Source: DATATV01 sp035551355
GTDB lineage: Bacteria; Actinomycetota; Actinomycetes; Mycobacteriales; Pseudonocardiaceae
Reading direction: 5' to 3'
Length of the DNA stretch: 64,000 bases
Assembly: GCA_035551355.1 (NCBI GenBank)
Contig: DASZNF010000017.1
Span: 62,001 to 126,000 of the forward strand
The position numbers and the translations under genes are program-made. Position 1 is the first letter of the stretch. Each line of letters begins with the position of its first letter. Positions 58,261-64,000 of this stretch are shown here, in pieces. The notes beneath the pieces are model-generated. The model saw only the letters and a program-made list of their open reading frames with translations. It did no database searches and was not told the origin of the DNA.

Positions 58261-59778
58261 GTGAGCGAACAGCCCGAGGTCCGGACCAGCGCCGGCATGC
58301 TGCGCGGTCGCCGAGAGGACGGACTTTCCGTTTTTCGCGGCATTCCGTTCGCCGCGCCGCCGGTCGGCGCGGCCCGATTCCAGGCGCCGCAACCGGTCCA
58401 GTCGTGGACCGGGGTCCAGGACGCGGCCAGGTTCGGCCCGCCGCCCCCGCAGGATCTGGTCATGCCCGGCGTGACCGGCGCGCCGCCCCTGGCCGAGGGA
58501 ACGAACTGGCTGACGGTCAACGTGTGGACCCCCGACCCGGACCCGCAGGCGCGGCGGCCGGTGATGGTGTGGCTGCACGGCGGCGCCTACAAACTCGGTT
58601 TCGCCGGCCGGCCCGGCTACGACGCCCGGCACATCGCCCGAGACGGCGATCTGGTCGTGGTCACCCTCAATTATCGGCTGGGCATCGAGGGTTTCGCCGC
58701 GATCGACGGCGCACCGGCCAACCGCGGCCTGCTCGATCAGATCGCCGCGCTGGACTGGGTGCGCCGGGAGATCAGCGGGTTCGGCGGTGATCCGGACCAG
58801 GTCACCGTGTTCGGCGAGTCGGCCGGTGCCGGTTCGATCGCCGCGCTGCTGGCCATGCCGAGGGCGCGCGGACTGTTCCGGCGGGCCATCGCGCAGAGCG
58901 TGCCGGGCATGTTCTTCTCCGACGAGTTGGCCCGGGACATCGCCACCGTGATCGCCGCCGAGATCGATCGTCGGCCCACCGTCGAGGATCTGGCTCAGGT
59001 GGCGCCCCGGGACTTGCCCTCGGCCGCAGCCGGTCTGGCCAAACTTTCGCCGGACATCACCGACCGGTGGGGTCCGGTCGAGCCCGCGCTGTCGGCGTTC
59101 GCGCCGGTGGTGGACGGGGACGTACTGCCCGGCGATCCGTGGTCGGCGCTGGCGAATGGCGCGGCCCGCGACGTCGAGGTGATCTTCGGGCACAACCGGG
59201 ACGAGTTCCGGTTGTTCGTCGCGTTCGCCGGGCAGCTCGGGCACATCGACGCCGACCAGGCCAGTGCGGCGTTGCGGAAGTACGGCCCAGCAGGCGAGGC
59301 CGCCGATGTCTATCGGCAGGCATTCCCGGACGCCCCGGCCGGGACGCTGTTCGAGGTGGTGCAGTCGGATTGGCTGTTCCGGATGCCAACGTTCCGGCTG
59401 GCCGAGGCGGCGGCCACCGGCGGCGGATCGGTGCGGATGTACGAACTGACCTGGCAGACTCCGGGCAGCGGCGGGGTGATGGGCGCGTGTCACGGCCTGG
59501 ACGGCCCGCTGGTGTTCGGCACGCTGGAGGCCAATCTCGGCCCGATGCTCATCGGCCCGCAGCCGTCGCCCGAGGCGCTGGAGTTGTCGGCCCGGATGCG
59601 GTCCGCGTGGACCCGGTTCGCCGCCACCGGCGATCCGGGCTGGCCGCGGTTCGACCCCGAGCGACGGCTGGTGCAGATCCTCGACACCGACCCGGTGGTC
59701 ACCGCCTATCCGGAGGAGACCTCGCGCCGGTTGTGGCGGCAGCACACCTTCGGCGCGCTGCCGCTGCTCACCAGGTGA
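58261..59778 (+). CDS. cytoplasmic type-B carboxylesterase (third copy)
   Basis: This 505-residue carboxylesterase lacks a signal peptide, unlike the other two in the window. It has 'VFRGIPFAAPPVGAARF', oxyanion motif 'VWLHGGAYKLGFAG', nucleophile Ser187 in GESAGAG, 'GHNRDEFRLF' for the acidic region and catalytic His in 'GACHGLDGPLVFG'. GTG 58261 lies 7 bases after GGGAGGA. It is divergent from a TetR gene and its 3' end overlaps the convergent P450 by 11 bp. Para-nitrobenzyl-esterase-like activity on small esters is likely. Confidence 0.93.
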   Translation: MSEQPEVRTSAGMLRGRREDGLSVFRGIPFAAPPVGAARFQAPQPVQSWTGVQDAARFGPPPPQDLVMPGVTGAPPLAEGTNWLTVNVWTPDPDPQARRPVMVWLHGGAYKLGFAGRPGYDARHIARDGDLVVVTLNYRLGIEGFAAIDGAPANRGLLDQIAALDWVRREISGFGGDPDQVTVFGESAGAGSIAALLAMPRARGLFRRAIAQSVPGMFFSDELARDIATVIAAEIDRRPTVEDLAQVAPRDLPSAAAGLAKLSPDITDRWGPVEPALSAFAPVVDGDVLPGDPWSALANGAARDVEVIFGHNRDEFRLFVAFAGQLGHIDADQASAALRKYGPAGEAADVYRQAFPDAPAGTLFEVVQSDWLFRMPTFRLAEAAATGGGSVRMYELTWQTPGSGGVMGACHGLDGPLVFGTLEANLGPMLIGPQPSPEALELSARMRSAWTRFAATGDPGWPRFDPERRLVQILDTDPVVTAYPEETSRRLWRQHTFGALPLLTR

Positions 59779-60982
59779 CGGGCAGTTCGTACACGCCGTA
59801 CACCGAGCCGTCGTGCTTGAACGGGATCTGGTCCAGTTCGGCGGCCAGGGCCAACGTTGGAATCCGCTTGTACAGCGTGCCGTAGACGACCTGCAGTTCC
59901 ATCCGCGCCAGCGACTGACCGAGGCACTGGTGCACGCCGAAGCCGAAGGCCACGTGATTGCGCGGATTGCGGCGCAGATCCAGGGTGTCCGGCTCGGAAA
60001 ACACCTCCGGGTCGCGGTTGCCGATGTCGTTGGCCACGATGATGCCCTCGCCGGCCCGGATGGTCTGGCCGGCGATCTCGAAGTCGGCCACGGCGACCCG
60101 GCGCCGCCCGTTGTGCGTGATGTGCAGGTAGCGAAGGAGTTCCTCGACCGCCGAGGCGACCAGCTTCGGGTCCTCGGACGCGCGCAGCAGAGCCAGCTGA
60201 TCGGGATTGCGCAACAATGCCGCGGTGCCCAGCGCGATCATGTTCGCGGTGGTCTCGTGTCCGGCGATCAGCAGCAGCACGCCCATCTGCGCGGCGTCGG
60301 TGCGGGTCAGCTCACCCGCGCGGATCCGCTCGGTCAACCCGGACAGCAGATCCTCGCCCGGGTTGGCCAGCTTCTCCCCCACCAGGTTGTCCAGGTACTC
60401 GATCAGGTTCGCGCTGGCCGCCTGCCGCTCCTCCGGCCGCGCGGTGCGCCGGATGATGGTCTTGCTGTTGTCCTGGAAGAAGCCGTGATCGGTGTAGGGC
60501 ACGCCGAGCAGCTTGCAGATCACCAGCGAGGGCACCGGCAACGCGAACGCGTCCACCAGGTCGGCCGGGTTCGGCCCGGCCAGCAGCTCGTCGATCAGGT
60601 CGTCCACGATCCGCTGCACGGCCGGGCGCATCGCCTCGATCCGTTTGATGGCAAAGGGAGCGGTCACCATCCGGCGCAGCCGCGCGTGTTCCGGGTCGTC
60701 CATCAGGATGAACCCGATCTTGGCCTGGCCCTTCTGGACCGGCGCTCCACTGGGATAACCGGGCCGCTCGTAGTCCGAGCTCACCCGCGAGTCGGCCAGC
60801 ACGGCGCGCTGGTCGGCGTAGCGGGTCACCAGCCAGGGCGTGGCGCCGTCGGCCAGCCGCACCCGGGTCAGCGGGCCGGATCGCTGCGACTCCCGCAGTC
60901 CCGGCGGCGGATCGAACGGCCGCTCCGGCGCCCGGGTCATCGGGTACCCGGGCAGCTCCGCCGGTTCGATGGTGCTGGTCAT
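59768..60982 (-). CDS. cytochrome P450 (third of four), paralogue of the first
   Basis: This 404-residue P450 has exactly the length of the one at 53132 and is highly similar throughout. It carries 'LLIAGHETTANMIALG', ExxR in 'VEELLRYLHITHNG', heme Cys353 in 'FGFGVHQCLGQSLARMEL' and the ending YGVYELPVTW. The ATG at 60982 follows AAGGAAGG; a GTG at 60997 lies upstream of that site and is not favoured. It is the last gene of a P450-TetR-ferredoxin-P450 operon on the minus strand. Confidence 0.96.
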   Translation of the reverse strand: MTSTIEPAELPGYPMTRAPERPFDPPPGLRESQRSGPLTRVRLADGATPWLVTRYADQRAVLADSRVSSDYERPGYPSGAPVQKGQAKIGFILMDDPEHARLRRMVTAPFAIKRIEAMRPAVQRIVDDLIDELLAGPNPADLVDAFALPVPSLVICKLLGVPYTDHGFFQDNSKTIIRRTARPEERQAASANLIEYLDNLVGEKLANPGEDLLSGLTERIRAGELTRTDAAQMGVLLLIAGHETTANMIALGTAALLRNPDQLALLRASEDPKLVASAVEELLRYLHITHNGRRRVAVADFEIAGQTIRAGEGIIVANDIGNRDPEVFSEPDTLDLRRNPRNHVAFGFGVHQCLGQSLARMELQVVYGTLYKRIPTLALAAELDQIPFKHDGSVYGVYELPVTW

Positions 60983-61010
60983 CGACCTTCCTTTCACCAG
61001 GTGGCAGCGG

Positions 61011-61202
61011 TCAGGACAGCGCGATCGCCGAGGCCGGGCAGACGTTGGCCGCTTCCCGCACCGCGTCCTGGTGCTCGGCCGCGGGCTGGGACTGCAGCAG
61101 CTCCACGATGCCGTCCTCGTCGCGCTGGTCGAACACTTCGGGGGCGGCCAGCACGCAGCTGCCCGCGCCGCAGCACTTGTCCTGGTCGACGGTGACGTTC
61201 AT
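61011..61202 (-). CDS. 3Fe-4S ferredoxin
   Basis: This 63-residue electron carrier is of the P450-partner type. Cys10, Cys16 and Cys55 form the CX5C...CP pattern; the position of a fourth ligand is Ala13, so a [3Fe-4S] cluster is expected. An extra Cys11 sits next to the first ligand. It overlaps the TetR stop by 4 bp and precedes a P450 by 28 bp. As the only ferredoxin in the region it may serve several of the four P450s. No ferredoxin reductase is visible. Confidence 0.95.
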   Translation of the reverse strand: MNVTVDQDKCCGAGSCVLAAPEVFDQRDEDGIVELLQSQPAAEHQDAVREAANVCPASAIALS

Positions 61203-61876
61203 TTCTCCTCGTTCCTCCTCTGGTGGTCCGGGCTCGGCGTGACCGGGGCCAGCAGCAGCCCGACGATCGCGTCGATCAGCCCGGTGGCGGTGTCGTGCCA
61301 GTTGGCCCGGGGCGTGGGGGTGCCCTCGGCGAGCGCGCGTTCCCGCTCGGCGGTCATGTGCACCATCAGCTGCCGGGACATGTCGTCGCGTTCGGCCCGC
61401 ACCGGCTCGGGCAGCTCGGGCAGGCAGGTGTTCATGCCCTCGAGGATCAGCCGCAGCGACGGCTCGGCCAGCGATTCCTCGGTCATGATGGAACGCAGTT
61501 CCGGGTCGGTCATCACCTGCGCGGCGAACCGGGCGAACCAGCTCGGCGCGGGCAGGGTGGCCAGGTGCTCGGTGTTCGGGCGCACCAGGCAGGCCACCCA
61601 GTCGCGCAGGTCACGCGAGCCGGCGACCTCGGCGACCAGCCGGGCCCGGCGGTGCTCGATGTCCTGGGTGTGCCTGCGCACGATCGCCCGGATCAGGTCG
61701 GCCTTCGCGCCGAAGTGGTAGCCGACGGCGGCGTTGTTGCCCTGGCCGGCCGCCTCGCTGATCTGCCGGTTGGACACCGCGACCACGCCGTGCTCGGCGA
61801 ACAGCCGCTCCGCCGCGACCAGGATGGCCTCCCGGGTCGCGTTGACCCGTTCGGCTCGCACCATGCCACCGACCAT
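61199..61876 (-). CDS. TetR regulator inside a P450 operon
   Basis: The 225-residue regulator has its helix-turn-helix at about 10-58 ('REAILVAAERLFAEHGVVAV', 'SNRQISEAAGQGNNAAVGYHF') and a larger C-terminal ligand domain (TetR_C type). ATG 61876 has 6-base spacing from GAGGAG; the ATG at 61882 abuts the site. It begins 10 bp after the upstream P450 ends and overlaps the ferredoxin by ATGA. A repressor embedded between P450 genes suggests it senses their substrate or product. Confidence 0.9.
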   Translation of the reverse strand: MVGGMVRAERVNATREAILVAAERLFAEHGVVAVSNRQISEAAGQGNNAAVGYHFGAKADLIRAIVRRHTQDIEHRRARLVAEVAGSRDLRDWVACLVRPNTEHLATLPAPSWFARFAAQVMTDPELRSIMTEESLAEPSLRLILEGMNTCLPELPEPVRAERDDMSRQLMVHMTAERERALAEGTPTPRANWHDTATGLIDAIVGLLLAPVTPSPDHQRRNEEK

Positions 61877-61886
61877 GATCATCTCC

Positions 61887-63104
61887 TCACCAACGCACCG
61901 GCAGGTCGCGCAACCCGCCGACGACAAGTCCGTCCACTCGACGCAGATCATCCGCCGGTACGGCCAGGTCCAGCGAAGGGAGGCGGTCCAGCAGCACGCC
62001 GAGCACGGTCTGCAGCTCGGTGCGGGCCAGCGACTGGCCAAGGCAGGAGTGCGGCCCGGCGCCGAACGCGAGATGGGTGTTGGGGCTGCGGGTGAGGTCC
62101 ATGTCACCGGCGTCGGTGAACGCGGTCTCGTCCCGGTTGGCCGCGGCCATGTCGCACACCACGGTGGTGCCGCTGCTGATCCGCGCCTCGCCGACCTCGA
62201 TGTCCTGGTCGATGTAGCGGACCATGCCGAAGCCGAGGTTGGTGTCGAAGCGCAGCGCCTCCTCGACCGCGGAGCGGATCAGCGTTCGGTCGGCCCGCAC
62301 CTGCTCCCAGCGGCGCCGGTCGGCCAGCAGCATGGCGACCATCTTGGCGATCATGTTGGCGGTGGTCTCGTGCCCGGCGACCAGCAGGCCCTGGCCGGTG
62401 GCCACCAGTTCGGCCTCGGTCAGGCCGCGGCCCTGCGCGTCGGTGGCCACCAGCAGCTCGGACAGCAGGTCCTCGCCGGCCCGGCCGCGGCGGGCGGTGA
62501 TGTGGCCGGTCATGTAGTCGACGAACTCGGCCTGCGCGGCGTCCATCTCGACCTGGGCGTAGCGGTCGAGGTTGAGCATGGCGTCCGACCAGTGCGCGAA
62601 CCGGTCCCGGTCGCTGTCCGGCACGCCGAGCAGGTCGCAGATCACCCACACCGGTAGCGGGAAGGCCAGCGCCGCCTTGAGATCGGCGGGCTGACCGGCG
62701 GCCACCATCGCGTCGATGAGCTGGTTGGCCATGGCCTCGATGCCCGGGCGCAGCGCGGCCATCCGCTTGACGGTGAACCACTTGCCGACCATCCGCCGCC
62801 AGCGCTCGTGACCCTCGCCGGTCTGCGGCAGCACGGTGGCCATCTCGCTGTTGAACACGCCACCGGACTCGGTGTCGGAGATCCGGGCCGCGTCCGGGGC
62901 GTTGAGCAGCCGGCCGAACCGGGTGTCGGAGAGCACCTGGCGGACGTCGGCGTACCGGGTGAGCAGGGCGGCCTCGTCGCCGCTTGGCATCCGCACCGAG
63001 GCCACCGGGCACTGGCTGCGCAGGATCTCCCATTCGGCCGGTGGCTCCAGCGCGGCGGTGCGGGGCAGCGGGTAGTTCAGCTGCTGCTCGTCGAGCTGGC
63101 TCAC
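61887..63104 (-). CDS. cytochrome P450 (fourth of four)
   Basis: This 405-residue P450 has 'LLVAGHETTANMIAKM', ExxR in 'VEEALRFDTNLG' and heme Cys354 in 'FGAGPHSCLGQSLARTEL'. It is not closely similar to the other three. It is the first gene of the minus-strand operon P450-TetR-ferredoxin-P450 and is divergent from the MFS efflux gene across 128 bp. Confidence 0.96.
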   Translation of the reverse strand: MSQLDEQQLNYPLPRTAALEPPAEWEILRSQCPVASVRMPSGDEAALLTRYADVRQVLSDTRFGRLLNAPDAARISDTESGGVFNSEMATVLPQTGEGHERWRRMVGKWFTVKRMAALRPGIEAMANQLIDAMVAAGQPADLKAALAFPLPVWVICDLLGVPDSDRDRFAHWSDAMLNLDRYAQVEMDAAQAEFVDYMTGHITARRGRAGEDLLSELLVATDAQGRGLTEAELVATGQGLLVAGHETTANMIAKMVAMLLADRRRWEQVRADRTLIRSAVEEALRFDTNLGFGMVRYIDQDIEVGEARISSGTTVVCDMAAANRDETAFTDAGDMDLTRSPNTHLAFGAGPHSCLGQSLARTELQTVLGVLLDRLPSLDLAVPADDLRRVDGLVVGGLRDLPVRW

Positions 63105-63145
63105 GTGGTGACCTCCAGTACTTGAACGATGCCGGTTGCGTGATC

Positions 63146-63174
63146 AGTTCAGCACTCCCCATAGACTAAGTCAA
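63146..63174 (-). promoter_or_regulatory. possible promoter of the P450-ferredoxin operon
   Basis: On the minus strand TTGACT (63169-63174) and TGAACT (63146-63151) have a 17-bp spacer, about 42 bp upstream of the P450 start. The gap is shared with the divergent MFS gene. Confidence 0.3.
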
Positions 63175-63232
63175 GCGCCTGCCTTAAAGTCTGGATCGTC
63201 TGGCCACTCGGCCACCCCAATGGAGGTACGTC

Positions 63233-64000
63233 ATGCCCGAGGTCCCCGCCGCCGCGCCCCGCAGCGGCCGACCGCAGGTCATCGTGTCGGTACTGGCCCT
63301 GGGCGGCATCGTGGTGTCGCTGATGCAGACCCTGGTGATCCCGTTGCTGCCCGAACTCCCCCACCTACTGGGCGCCAGCAGCGTCAACACCACCTGGGCG
63401 GTAACCGCCACCCTGCTGGCCGGCGCGGTCGCCACCCCGGTGGAGGGCAGGCTCGGCGACATGTACGGCAAGCGCCGGATGCTGCTGTTCAGCCTGGTGC
63501 TGCTGGTCGCCGGGTCGGCGCTGTGCGGGCTGTCCAGCACGCTCGGACCGATGATCGTCGGGCGCACCCTGCAAGGTCTGGCCGCCGGAGTGATCCCGCT
63601 GGGCATCAGCATCATGCGCGACGAACTGCCGGCCGAACGGCTCGGTTCGGCCACCGCGCTGATGAGCGCCTCGCTCGGCGTCGGCGGCGCACTGGGCCTG
63701 CCGGCCGCGGCCTTCCTGGCCGAGCACGCCAACTGGCACCTGCTGTTCTGGACCTCGGCCGCGCTGGGCGTGGTGGTCACCGTGCTGGTGCTGATCTTCG
63801 TGCCGGAGTCCTCGGTACGCACGCCCGCCCGGTTCGACCTGCCCGGCGCGCTGGGCATGTCGGCCGGACTGGTGTGCCTGCTGCTGGTCATCTCCAAGGG
63901 CACGGATTGGGGCTGGACCAGCGGAACCACGCTCGGCCTGAGCATTGCGGGGATCGTGGTGCTGCTGGCCTGGGGCTGGTGGGAACTGCGCGTCGCGCAG
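63233..64000 (+). CDS. MFS efflux transporter, DHA2-like, cut by the window end
   Basis: The first 256 residues are visible and the frame remains open at base 64000. At least seven hydrophobic helices are present. The loop 2-3 motif 'GRLGDMYGKRRMLLF' and the motif-C-like 'LMSASLGVGGALGLPAAAFL' identify a drug:H+ antiporter; the start resembles 14-helix DHA2 members. ATG 63233 is 7 bases after GGAGG. It is divergent from the P450 operon and probably exports its substrate or product. Confidence 0.9.
   Translation, partial: MPEVPAAAPRSGRPQVIVSVLALGGIVVSLMQTLVIPLLPELPHLLGASSVNTTWAVTATLLAGAVATPVEGRLGDMYGKRRMLLFSLVLLVAGSALCGLSSTLGPMIVGRTLQGLAAGVIPLGISIMRDELPAERLGSATALMSASLGVGGALGLPAAAFLAEHANWHLLFWTSAALGVVVTVLVLIFVPESSVRTPARFDLPGALGMSAGLVCLLLVISKGTDWGWTSGTTLGLSIAGIVVLLAWGWWELRVAQ

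Overview
The window is high-GC actinobacterial DNA, probably from a filamentous actinomycete of the Pseudonocardiales type. Support for this: a mycothiol biosynthesis gene (mshC), GTG starts with strong GGAGG sites, XRE/DUF397 regulator pairs, a giant LuxR-type ATPase regulator, many TetR regulators and several P450s. The order RecB-like nuclease, hisG, hisE, metH, PAC2, mshC also matches the neighbourhood known from mycobacteria. The genus assignment is inference.

Layout. (1) 1-9.4 kb is conserved housekeeping: the end of a RecB-family Fe-S nuclease, a thioesterase-like gene, hisG/hisE, a HAD phosphatase, cobalamin-dependent methionine synthase, a PAC2 protein and mshC. (2) 9.5-12.5 kb holds a Gln-rich small protein, an alpha/beta hydrolase and a TetR-VOC pair with a clear palindromic operator. 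(3) 12.6-24.3 kb is an exported-enzyme region: a type-B carboxylesterase, an arylsulfotransferase-like Tat protein, a GH3 and a 1387-residue multidomain GH35, followed by a NarL-type two-component system. (4) 24.4-26.5 kb has an FkbM methyltransferase whose 18-bp tandem-repeat tail runs into a GT87-like membrane glycosyltransferase with no in-frame stop codon. (5) 26.5-37 kb is a polyol/sugar catabolic locus. It has an RbtT-type permease and a DeoR regulator, then a tightly coupled run: HAD phosphatase, 2-hydroxyacid dehydrogenase, EryA-like FGGY kinase, class II aldolase, DhaK-DhaL kinase, RpiB-like isomerase, second FGGY kinase and histidine phosphatase. (6) 37-38.3 kb carries a small unknown gene and a VapBC-type toxin-antitoxin pair. 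(7) 38.4-44.8 kb has a second exported carboxylesterase divergent from a complete branched-chain-amino-acid-type ABC importer, with a LacI-type palindrome at its promoter. (8) 44.8-47.3 kb has two divergent XRE/DUF5753 regulators, each with a small partner gene, around a striking paired operator. (9) 47.3-51.4 kb has an MmcQ/YjbR protein and a LuxR-type STAND ATPase divergent, across an AT-rich gap, from a 51-residue secreted peptide gene. (10) 51.9-64 kb is a P450-rich region: four P450s, one 3Fe-4S ferredoxin, three TetR regulators, a third carboxylesterase, htpG and the start of a DHA2-type efflux pump that runs off the window.

How the genes work together. The polyol run looks able to import a polyol or ketose, phosphorylate it, isomerise it and split it by aldol cleavage. 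The ABC importer is complete. The P450/ferredoxin/TetR/efflux region reads as a xenobiotic or secondary-metabolite oxidation locus; no ferredoxin reductase is visible. No tRNA, rRNA, CRISPR array, insertion sequence or phage gene was recognised.
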